From Candidatus Cloacimonadota bacterium (GTDB lineage Bacteria; Cloacimonadota; Cloacimonadia; Cloacimonadales; Cloacimonadaceae), in assembly GCA_023228285.1 (NCBI GenBank), contig JALOBM010000031.1, positions 1 to 23,572 on the forward strand: DNA of 23,572 nucleotides, in the 5' to 3' direction. This document shows positions 1-7,806 of the stretch, one piece after another (the stretch's first letter is position 1; each line of letters opens with the position of its first letter). A model generated the notes under the pieces. It was not told the origin of the DNA and searched no databases. It saw nothing but the letters and a program-made list of their open reading frames with translations. A program made the translations under genes and the position numbers.

Positions 1-606
1 ACCGCGTTCCGGAGCGGAACCGTGGCAGGAAAGCCCTTTCACATGCACCTGCATCTCCATGCGTCCCCGATGGCCGCGATAGATATTCATATTCGTAGGC
101 TCCGTAATCACAACCAGATCCGGCTTTATCTTGTCTTCATTGATGATGTATTGCCAACAGAGTCCGTCACAATCCTCTTCCATCACAGTACCTGTAAAGT
201 AGAGCGTAAAACCTTCCTGAAGATTCATATCTTTGATGATGCGCGCAGCAGTGAGCATGCTTGCCATCCCACCTTCCTGATCCACAGTTCCTCTACCCCA
301 CACTTTGCCGCCTTTGATGTGAGCATCATAGGGATCGAAGTCCCACAAACTGAGGTCTCCAGGATACACGGTATCTACATGGGCATCAAAAGCTATCACT
401 TTGGGTCCGTTGCCTATGCGACCGATCACATTACCCAGAGGATCAATCTTGACTTCATCAAATCCTGCGCTTTCCATCTCATTCCTGATACACTCTATCA
501 CATCCTTTTCTTTGGTGGAAAAGGCCGGAATGCGCACCATATCCATCAGGAAGCGTACGGTTTCTTCTTGATAAGCATTGGCTTTGTTTAGAATTCTTTT
601 GTACAT
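1..606 (-). CDS. ygeY: YgeY-type M20 metallohydrolase, N-terminal part (cut by window edge)
   Basis: M20-family zinc hydrolase of the YgeY type linked to selenium metabolism; relatives include ArgE and DapE deacylases, but the substrate of YgeY itself is not settled. Only the first 202 codons are present and the frame stays open to base 1; E. coli YgeY is about 400 residues. Visible metal-site motifs are DAHVDTV (His76, Asp78), GRGTVDQEGG (Asp109) and the acidic VMEEDCDGLCWQYI segment (Glu143/Glu144), the last closely resembling E. coli YgeY. The start is ATG at 604-606 with a strong GGAGGA ribosome-binding site at 611-616. It lies 20 bp downstream of ssnA on the same strand, so the two are very probably one operon. 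The alternative call is a generic ArgE/DapE deacylase; the EEDCDGLCW segment and the ssnA neighbour favour YgeY. Confidence 0.85.
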   Translation of the reverse strand, partial: MYKRILNKANAYQEETVRFLMDMVRIPAFSTKEKDVIECIRNEMESAGFDEVKIDPLGNVIGRIGNGPKVIAFDAHVDTVYPGDLSLWDFDPYDAHIKGGKVWGRGTVDQEGGMASMLTAARIIKDMNLQEGFTLYFTGTVMEEDCDGLCWQYIINEDKIKPDLVVITEPTNMNIYRGHRGRMEMQVHVKGLSCHGSAPERG

Positions 607-626
607 AATATCCTCCACTTAGATCA

Positions 627-1955
627 CTAAAATCTATCCCAAAGTGAAGCGGCAAGAGCTCTGCTTTCGGCGCGTAATTCTTGCTCATCCACGCCCAGAA
701 GCAGTTCATTGTCCCACATCAGGAATTCTCCGCCCACAATGGTAGCATCCACTCGAGCTTGTGAAATGCCATAGATCACATGGCCAATCCAGGTTTCGGC
801 ATTTAGCGGTGTGTGGGGATCGTAATCCACCAGGATCATATCCGCATTTGCGCCTTCGCATAGTGTTCCATGACCTTTTCCCCAGTACTTCTGCGCGATT
901 GCAGGATTACTAAAAAGCAGGGTAGAGGCCATCTCCATAAAGCCGGCACTGGGATTTTCCTGCTTGAGATGCTGAGCCCACAATCCCACGCGCAGTTCTT
1001 CCAGCATATTCACCGTCATAGCATCCGTTCCCAGTCCTACTTTGATGCCCAATTCGCTCATTTTACACACATCGGCAATACCCACAGCGTTGTTCAGATT
1101 CGATTGCGGATTGGTGACAATCGCCGCTCCCAGATCAGCTACGATCATCATTTCTTTGGGATTCAGGTGTACGCCATGCGCCAGTATACTGCGATTGTTG
1201 ATGAGCCCAAAATCCCGCAGACGCTCCACTACACGTTTACCATAATGCTCGATATTGTAGCGCTGATCGCTTTGGGCTTCCGCCACATGGATATGGGTGC
1301 CGCAAGACGTCTCGGCCACTAAACTGGCGATTTTATCCAAACTCTCGTCACTCAGCGTGAAGGCGGCATGCATCCCGAACAATGCTTTCAATTGAGGATC
1401 AGTATCTCCACTATAGTCTTGGATAAAACTCAGGTTCTCATCGATGCCTTCATCTCTGCGCTGGATACCGTCTCGATCGGATACTTCATAACAGAGGCTT
1501 GCCCTCAGGCCAATATCTTTGACTGCTTTACCAATCTCGGAAAGAGATCCGGTAATGTGGTAGGGAGAGGCGTGATGGTCGATGATGGTGGTTGTTCCTT
1601 TGCGGATGGAGTTGATGGCCGATATCTCAGCGCTGATGTAGGTATCGCGCAGCATCAGTTGTTTATCCAGCCGCCACCAGAGATTGTTCAATACTTCGTT
1701 GAAATCTTTGGAGGGCGATGCTTTTCCCAATCCCGTCACGAAGGTGGAATAGAAGTGATGGTGGGCATTGATCAGGCCAGGCATTAGAATCTTGCCCGAA
1801 GCATCGATGTGTTCACAATTCTCATCTTTCAGCTCCGAATATGGTGCGATCCTGGCGATCCTGCCATTCTCCACCATCAGAGCGTGATCCGTCAGATAGG
1901 GTTTTTGAGGATCAAAACTGAGAATATCAGCCGAATGAATTATGTATTTTTTCAT
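627..1955 (-). CDS. ssnA: Putative aminohydrolase SsnA
   Basis: Amidohydrolase-superfamily protein of the SsnA family, related to guanine deaminase and chlorohydrolases. In other bacteria it is encoded with selenium-dependent molybdenum hydroxylase genes and probably deaminates a purine-like substrate, though the exact reaction is unknown. Its 442 residues match E. coli SsnA in length. Metal ligands typical of the fold are visible: the HxH pair in NAHHHFYS (His65, His67), THIHVAEA (His221, His223), ILAHGVHL, and GLGTDAMT (Asp311). The start is ATG at 1953-1955 with an AGGAAG ribosome-binding site just upstream. A promoter-like TTGACA/TATGCT pair lies at 1988-2015. ygeY follows after 20 bp. 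No signal peptide, so cytoplasmic. Confidence 0.9.
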   Translation of the reverse strand: MKKYIIHSADILSFDPQKPYLTDHALMVENGRIARIAPYSELKDENCEHIDASGKILMPGLINAHHHFYSTFVTGLGKASPSKDFNEVLNNLWWRLDKQLMLRDTYISAEISAINSIRKGTTTIIDHHASPYHITGSLSEIGKAVKDIGLRASLCYEVSDRDGIQRRDEGIDENLSFIQDYSGDTDPQLKALFGMHAAFTLSDESLDKIASLVAETSCGTHIHVAEAQSDQRYNIEHYGKRVVERLRDFGLINNRSILAHGVHLNPKEMMIVADLGAAIVTNPQSNLNNAVGIADVCKMSELGIKVGLGTDAMTVNMLEELRVGLWAQHLKQENPSAGFMEMASTLLFSNPAIAQKYWGKGHGTLCEGANADMILVDYDPHTPLNAETWIGHVIYGISQARVDATIVGGEFLMWDNELLLGVDEQELRAESRALAASLWDRF

Positions 1956-1987
1956 AGTTCTTCCTTTTATCCCAAATCAGAGATTCA

Positions 1988-2015
1988 AGCATAAATTAGC
2001 TTTAGAACTTGTCAA
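1988..2015 (-). promoter_or_regulatory. Predicted sigma70-type promoter of ssnA-ygeY
   Basis: On the minus strand a perfect -35 TTGACA (2010-2015) is followed after 16 bp by TATGCT (1988-1993), a 4/6 match to the -10 consensus. The expected transcription start lies about 25-30 bp before the ssnA start codon. Predicted by eye only. Confidence 0.5.
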
Positions 2016-2084
2016 CAGAATTCACTGGTTGATCTCATTGAAATATGGGATATTAACAGATGTCACACTGTGAATTTCGAGCTG

Positions 2085-2157
2085 TGCCGATCGGGATATC
2101 ATCGGGTGATCATCGAGTGACGACAGCATGATAACACCTTGATATCTGCTTCGGCAC
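2085..2157 (-). repeat. Dispersed palindromic repeat, copy 1
   Basis: On the plus strand the arm GTGCCGATCGGGATATCA (2084-2101) is mirrored imperfectly by TGATATCTGCTTCGGCAC (2140-2157). Inside them a GGTGATCAT/ATGATAACACC pair lengthens the possible stem. Read on the minus strand, this copy aligns without gaps to 11672-11744 at about 59 of 73 positions; the shared core includes CACTCGATGA and CACCCGATGATATC. It is not part of any recognisable gene. It could be a REP- or MITE-like element or a structured RNA; which one cannot be told from two copies. Confidence 0.7.
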
Positions 2158-2204
2158 TGCTCAAAGTACAGAGAGGCGAGAGAGACGGCGCTTCCACTTT
2201 GCTG

Positions 2205-2243
2205 CGTAAAAGTAAACAAGCCCCGTAATTAGCATCCGGGGCT
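2205..2243 (-). terminator. Predicted rho-independent terminator of the C25 protein gene
   Basis: On the minus strand a 7-bp stem AGCCCCG/CGGGGCT (2237-2243 with 2219-2225) and an 11-nt loop are followed by the T-rich run TTGTTTACTTTT. It lies 22 bp past the stop codon of the C25 protein gene. Confidence 0.75.
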
Positions 2244-2264
2244 GTGTATTATGGAGGGTTGATA

Positions 2265-5200
2265 CTATTTCATCAGGATCATCTTCCGGGTCTTGCTGTA
2301 GTTTCTTGCTGACAAGCGGTAGAAGTACAATCCGGAAGATACCGGATGCCCACCGTTATCACGGCCGTCCCACACTAGAAAGTGTTTGCCGGCATTGAAA
2401 TCGCTATTTGCCAATTGCCGTACCAACTGTCCCTTGATGTTGTAGATAAACAGCTTTGCGGGACCCGCTTCAGCCAGGCTGAAAGCGATGGTGGTAGTGG
2501 GATTGAAGGGATTGGGATAGTTCCCCGCAAGACCGGTAACCAGTGAGGGACTCTCGTTTTCCTGAGTGTCGGAATAGGGATTTCCGATCAGCAAGGTCTG
2601 AGAAGGAGTCCCTTCTTCGCCAGCATAGACGGCGCACACGTAATAATAGTAATAACCGATCTGAGGACGGGATTCGCTGAATGACATAGCAGAGGACTCC
2701 TGAACCAGTTCGAAGGGACCGGAATTGAAGCGTTTGTATACTCTGTATCCGCTAATGCTCAGAACCGGATCCACCGGAGCTTGCCAAGAAAGTTCCAAAT
2801 CCACCGAGTTTTCGCTGAGCTCGTAATCCAATTCACTTACTCCCGGCAGGTCGATTAGCACGAAGTCCGTGCTTACGACCGGGTTCTCGGGCGAGATTTG
2901 GAAGTTATTGTAGTTTGAACTTTGGTGATGTTCCATTAAGGCCGAAACCGAGTGAGTTCCATTGGGTAGGAAGAGCTTGTAATTACCATCAGAATTGGGT
3001 CTGGTGGCATATCTGCTCGTGGACATCACGGTAGCTTTGGCGGGATCGAGTCCGGAACTGGCAGATAGCGAACCATACAGGAATCCGGTTTTCAGATTCA
3101 CATTTGTAAGCAAGAAGTCGTCTATATACCAGCCGATGCCGTTGGTGGCACCATTTGAGCCCAAACGGAAACGGAACATAACCTCTTGGTTGTCGTAAGC
3201 GCTCAGGTCAAAGGTTGCTGGCACCCAGGCATTGCTGTTGCCGGTCCAACCTGCTTCCATGTTCAATCCCACTATTGCGGTGTTGTCGTATCCTCCTGCA
3301 GGTGTCAGGATAGTCCAGCTATTACCGTTATTTGTGGATATGGCAAGGTTCACTCCGTCGAAATCGGGTTCGGTGCCATAATAGTGCATAAAGCTTAGCT
3401 GGCTCCCCGTTTCCAGAGTATAGCGGGGAGTGTAGAGATGGTATTGAACGTTGATCGGATACTGTCCCTGAAGGTTGGTGCCCCATACCTTGCTGCCGCT
3501 GTGGGCTTCCACGTTTTGGGGAATTCCCCAGGTCCAGCCAGTCTCAGAAACGAAATTGCCATTGCTGAAATCGAAATTTTGTGCCACATTGGGTTGATTG
3601 AAAGGCAGATTCAACTGTGCTTCCGCACCTTCTCCTCCCAGGGGATAAGCACTGAAGTTTAGCGGTATGTTTTCCAGAGATGTATCAACCCCGCTGAAAT
3701 CCAGATTGAAGGCCAATTGCATGATCTGATTGGCACCGACGTTGATACCGGAAATATGGGGATTGCCTATTACCAGATTTGGTACTTCGCTGGTCAGAGT
3801 TGCTGTGACCTCGCTAGCCTGTACGTCGGTTGTGTTTTGCAGGTTCACAATCAGTTGCACTGCTTCGCTGGGATTGATCACACCATCGAAATTGGCATGG
3901 TAATCGTTTATCATATAAGAGTGATAACGCAATTTGGGCGCTTCCACCCTGATGCTTAAGGCATGGTTCCATTCCGCTTCATCGGTTTGTACATGTAAGT
4001 TGAAATTAATCAGCTCATCTGAAGGGCAGTCTTCGCTTACAGTAAATCTGTAGGCGTAGCGGTTTACACCGTTTTCTCCCGGCTGTAGCGGAAAATAGTC
4101 CGAGCTGGCGTTGATAAAGTTTATATAGGGGCTGTCCGTACTCAAAGTAGCCATAATGTCCTCAGCTATGATGTTTCCGGTGTTTTCCAGCAGGATGCCC
4201 ATATTCACGAACTCTCCGGGTTCAATCACATTGTTCGGGTCTGTGGTATAAGTCTCTGCTATTAACAAGTTTGCAGCCTCGTAATATGTGGGTACATTGG
4301 AAATGAACAGTGCTTTTCCACTGCTCAGCGGAGCACAGGTTTGAGGGTAAGTGTTGTTGAACGTATATTCCAAGCCGCGGGTACCGGTGTGATCTTCAAT
4401 TCCTATGGTGCAATAGTTGCCGTGCTCTGAGCCGGATTGCGAATCCACATTATTAAAAGTATGATATTGGAATTTGATGGGGCCGTCGCCCAAACTGGTG
4501 TTATATACGGATTGGTCATACAGGATCACCTGGAAGGTTTCTGGAGATGTACCATTACCTCCGTTTAGGAGGTTGTTCCATTCAACTATAAAGGCATGGT
4601 TACGACGGTCGAAGAGGGTGTATATCCCGCTTCCTGAGTGAGTAGCGAGATCATCCCAGAAGGGGGCAATCATCGGGCTGGGACCCATAGCGCCGGGCAG
4701 ACGGAAATTACGGAATTCGGCGTTCTCGGTTACACCCAAAGCGATAAAGCCGTTTGAGCAAACAGTAATCTGAGTATAGTATTTGCCATAAAAGCGGAAG
4801 GGGAAGGGCAAATCTACTACTGCCAGAGATTGGGCTCCCACTTGATCACCTTCATCAGAACCATTGAGAATGTCGGAGATAGGCAGAGGAGTACCAAAGC
4901 CACCACTATTCGGGGAGATCGATACCCAGTTATATCCCGCAATTTCGTCGGGTGCGCCGTCGGTATCATCATAGATCACATAACCGTATTCATCCGGACC
5001 CAGAGGATTGTCCGAATCAGGACTACCCGCTGTAATACTGAAATCCACGATCTGCTCAAATCCAGCATCATTATATAGTTTCACATAGAGGGGAATTTGC
5101 ATTCCAACGAGGGTTTGTGGCCTGAGCCAGACTGAGAAAGTGACTGTATTGATCTGTCCGGTTTCGCTGAGATCGCCTACTTCAGCCAGATCACTTTGCA

Positions 5201-7745
5201 CAGATAGCAAGTCGTTGCGGGTGTAGAGCTTGGCAGAAAGACCAGTGACTGGTACCGTACTTGCATTGCTCAATCCCAAAACCAATTGAGCCATTTCTCC
5301 GGGATCGAGTATCCCGTCTTCAGGGCTGAGGGGAGCCGCAGAATCGGTATCTGCATCCATGTCTCCGAAAATTGTCTGCGTGGATACCTCGATAACTGGA
5401 GATTGTACAGAGATGAATTCGGATACTTGATAGCTGTTTCCCTCTCCAGCACTGAGATTCAAGTGGATGCGCAGCATTGTGCCGTTCGGAGTGGCAGGAC
5501 TAAGCTCAATCACCAAAGGATTTGTGCTGTCCAAAGTAGCTCCGCCGGGAATATCTCCATAAGTGATGGCTGGGTTCGGGATGTTTATCCAAGGGCTATC
5601 GCAAGTCACGGTTCCGCTAATACCGGATATAGTGTCCTGCCCGGTATTGCGCAGTCCAAAATATGCATTCACAGTCTCACCGGCATTGGCTACCCCGTTT
5701 GGCAAGCTGGAAGTGGCGTCATCGATAACGATATTGCCTGCAACCAGAGTAGGCACGTTCACGATATTGATATAGCGTTGCAAGGGTTTATAATTGTGCT
5801 TGGAAACGGTAATAATGGCTTCTCCGGCAAGCATAGTGTCTGGAAGAACAAGGATCACATTGCCCTCTGCATCGGTATAACCACGGGAAAGAATGTCGGA
5901 ATCTAGGGAAAGCACTACAGACGCACCCTCCACCGGGGCTTGACTAAGAGTATCCGTGATTGCCACATCCAAAAGCTTTAGTCCTAAGGGAATCTCACCT
6001 TCGGTTTGCATCTGGAATTGATCCGGTATTCCCGTAAACACTTCCATGGTAGGATCTCCCATCAGGTTGCACCAGTGGGCAAATTTCTCTGCGTTTAATG
6101 GGGATGAAATACCGAAGATCTGATTAATATACAGTTTGCCGTGTAGGGCAGCTTCACCCATGGTACGCATATCCCGGGCAAAAATACCCTCAAAGATACC
6201 ACCATGCAAGACATTGTTGAATGTAGTGTGAGTGCTGGATGTGCTCATACCGATGGCAGTAACAGTTCCTTTCGGGGCAGCAGTGGTGCCTTGACGTATC
6301 ATATCCTCTGTCTCAGAGGGGCTACTGGAATCAAAGTTTCCTGTAGCACAAGTGATAGTGACAGCATGTGGCAGTTTCTGGCCATTATACAGAGAGCCCG
6401 CAGAGGGTGGACTAAAATCTATATATCCGCGGAAACTGTAAAAGCTGATACCTTCGTTAAACGCGGTGGTAATGCCTGTGGTAAATGCACTGAAGGTTGG
6501 GCCATATAGCTCTGTGAAAGTATTATCCGGATTCACCTCCAAGGCCATCTCTTTGATGTATTTACTAAGGTACATGGTTGATATTCCGGAAGGATCGTTA
6601 TCGCCAACTAGGAGCATGTGGTTCAGCCAATCTGCCTGATCCACATTGATATCTTTCTCATATAGATAGATCTTATTCAGTACCACCAGAAACTGGCTAA
6701 CGTCGGCTACAGAGATTCTGCCGATAAAGATATCGCCAAGCATATCCCCAGTGTTCATGTGCGTATAAGGATAGTCGGTAGCACCGGAGTTGTTCGTGAA
6801 TGCTGGAATGGGAAAGCTGCCCTGGGTATCTCCGATCAGGATCACGTAGTCCGGCCGCGTCTCCAGGTTGTTGTACCGACCTCGAATATAGCTTTGGATG
6901 CTGGAAGTATTGGATCCTGCCCCAGATGAACCGGTGGGAACTACATCTACATCAGCACCTTTTTGACGCTTCCAGGTAACATAAGCGTTCAAAGCAACAT
7001 TAAACAGGTTGTCCGAGGATTGACCATGGATTATCAGATAACGGGGTGGAGTGTTTGCTATCAACAGATCTCTATAATCGTCATAGTTCTGAATAATCGA
7101 AGCATAGGTCTTGTCAAAAGCGGGAGATATATACTGCACCGGTGCGGATAATTCGTTTATTCCCGGTTCAGCATCGAAACTCAGGCGCAGAGAGATATTG
7201 TTGTGCACCGTAAGTTCTTGGCTTTCTGCATTGTAGCTAAAGGGATTCACCTGCAGAGTGATAATCCTGAAGTCACGTAGGATCATGGGATCGCTGTATT
7301 CAACCGCAGCGGCGGGATATTGCCCGCCACTGCTGTAATATTGTGTATTTTGAATGAAGGATTTGGGGCTTTCCAGCTCCGACCCTTGTTGCAGAGGGTA
7401 AGCATTGAATTCACTGATAATACTCTGATCTGATGATAACACTTCTACATTTACAGTGCCCTGATACGGAATAGCTATAGTAGTGGTGATAACGGGCAAT
7501 TCAGGCATACCACTTTGCATCAGTGTAGCTGCACCGGGTAGTTCTATCCGGTGGAAGCTTTGAGAGCCCACCATTTGGGGTGTCACCTGAAATTGTGGAA
7601 GATGAAACTCTAAGTCCATATTTTGTGAACTTCGGTGGCTAATCTCAAAAGCAGATTTGAACGAAGTCGGAGATATTTCTGCTTCGGAGCTAAAAGCGAG
7701 CCCGCACATCAGGCTCAATAGTATTAGCACTATTGATCTTTTCAT
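2265..7745 (-). CDS. Secreted C25 (gingipain-like) multidomain protein with C-terminal sorting domain
   Basis: Very large (1826 residues) exported protein. Order seen: signal peptide at about 1-22 (MKRSIVLILLSLMCGLAFSS); prodomain to about 225; peptidase C25-like domain about 233-575, with DYVILIGD, GDIFIGRISV and TITCATGNFD (Cys466); a gingipain-type Ig domain about 580-670; several NEW3/CARDB-like beta domains carrying the recurrent pattern D-G-x-x-x-P-G-E (near 690, 800, 1168, 1287); a beta-sandwich domain about 920-1140; a MAM-like domain about 1395-1550; a carboxypeptidase-regulatory-like domain about 1555-1630; an Fn3-like domain about 1640-1730; and a FlgD-like/Por-type sorting domain from about 1738 (NYPNPFNPTTT to the end). 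Such tails direct type IX-like export and surface anchoring in relatives. The position matching the catalytic His of RgpB (GHG) reads G-Tyr441-I, so peptidase activity is doubtful. The start is ATG at 7743-7745 with a GAGGA ribosome-binding site. It lies 61 bp after glnA, possibly under its own promoter. Confidence 0.85.
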   Translation of the reverse strand: MKRSIVLILLSLMCGLAFSSEAEISPTSFKSAFEISHRSSQNMDLEFHLPQFQVTPQMVGSQSFHRIELPGAATLMQSGMPELPVITTTIAIPYQGTVNVEVLSSDQSIISEFNAYPLQQGSELESPKSFIQNTQYYSSGGQYPAAAVEYSDPMILRDFRIITLQVNPFSYNAESQELTVHNNISLRLSFDAEPGINELSAPVQYISPAFDKTYASIIQNYDDYRDLLIANTPPRYLIIHGQSSDNLFNVALNAYVTWKRQKGADVDVVPTGSSGAGSNTSSIQSYIRGRYNNLETRPDYVILIGDTQGSFPIPAFTNNSGATDYPYTHMNTGDMLGDIFIGRISVADVSQFLVVLNKIYLYEKDINVDQADWLNHMLLVGDNDPSGISTMYLSKYIKEMALEVNPDNTFTELYGPTFSAFTTGITTAFNEGISFYSFRGYIDFSPPSAGSLYNGQKLPHAVTITCATGNFDSSSPSETEDMIRQGTTAAPKGTVTAIGMSTSSTHTTFNNVLHGGIFEGIFARDMRTMGEAALHGKLYINQIFGISSPLNAEKFAHWCNLMGDPTMEVFTGIPDQFQMQTEGEIPLGLKLLDVAITDTLSQAPVEGASVVLSLDSDILSRGYTDAEGNVILVLPDTMLAGEAIITVSKHNYKPLQRYINIVNVPTLVAGNIVIDDATSSLPNGVANAGETVNAYFGLRNTGQDTISGISGTVTCDSPWINIPNPAITYGDIPGGATLDSTNPLVIELSPATPNGTMLRIHLNLSAGEGNSYQVSEFISVQSPVIEVSTQTIFGDMDADTDSAAPLSPEDGILDPGEMAQLVLGLSNASTVPVTGLSAKLYTRNDLLSVQSDLAEVGDLSETGQINTVTFSVWLRPQTLVGMQIPLYVKLYNDAGFEQIVDFSITAGSPDSDNPLGPDEYGYVIYDDTDGAPDEIAGYNWVSISPNSGGFGTPLPISDILNGSDEGDQVGAQSLAVVDLPFPFRFYGKYYTQITVCSNGFIALGVTENAEFRNFRLPGAMGPSPMIAPFWDDLATHSGSGIYTLFDRRNHAFIVEWNNLLNGGNGTSPETFQVILYDQSVYNTSLGDGPIKFQYHTFNNVDSQSGSEHGNYCTIGIEDHTGTRGLEYTFNNTYPQTCAPLSSGKALFISNVPTYYEAANLLIAETYTTDPNNVIEPGEFVNMGILLENTGNIIAEDIMATLSTDSPYINFINASSDYFPLQPGENGVNRYAYRFTVSEDCPSDELINFNLHVQTDEAEWNHALSIRVEAPKLRYHSYMINDYHANFDGVINPSEAVQLIVNLQNTTDVQASEVTATLTSEVPNLVIGNPHISGINVGANQIMQLAFNLDFSGVDTSLENIPLNFSAYPLGGEGAEAQLNLPFNQPNVAQNFDFSNGNFVSETGWTWGIPQNVEAHSGSKVWGTNLQGQYPINVQYHLYTPRYTLETGSQLSFMHYYGTEPDFDGVNLAISTNNGNSWTILTPAGGYDNTAIVGLNMEAGWTGNSNAWVPATFDLSAYDNQEVMFRFRLGSNGATNGIGWYIDDFLLTNVNLKTGFLYGSLSASSGLDPAKATVMSTSRYATRPNSDGNYKLFLPNGTHSVSALMEHHQSSNYNNFQISPENPVVSTDFVLIDLPGVSELDYELSENSVDLELSWQAPVDPVLSISGYRVYKRFNSGPFELVQESSAMSFSESRPQIGYYYYYVCAVYAGEEGTPSQTLLIGNPYSDTQENESPSLVTGLAGNYPNPFNPTTTIAFSLAEAGPAKLFIYNIKGQLVRQLANSDFNAGKHFLVWDGRDNGGHPVSSGLYFYRLSARNYSKTRKMILMK

Positions 7746-7806
7746 TGGCTATCCTCTGTCGGATTAGATTTATCAGTATTTCAATGCAAGTATTGTTCCT
7801 ATTTCT

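Larger units (their letters stand above)
1956..2264. other. Intergenic region between the C25 protein gene and ssnA
   Basis: This 309-bp gap holds, from right to left, the predicted terminator of the C25 gene, a 73-bp imperfect palindrome that recurs at 11672-11744, and the predicted ssnA promoter. A 65-codon open frame at 2022-2219 has no family resemblance and runs through the palindrome, so I do not treat it as a gene. Confidence 0.7.

Noticed and set aside
22..591. A 189-codon plus-strand open frame at the left edge
   Set aside because: It is antisense to the well-supported ygeY fragment, which has a strong ribosome-binding site and metal-site motifs.
2022..2219. A 65-codon minus-strand frame between the C25 gene and ssnA
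   Set aside because: It is built largely from the dispersed palindrome and has no recognisable family.
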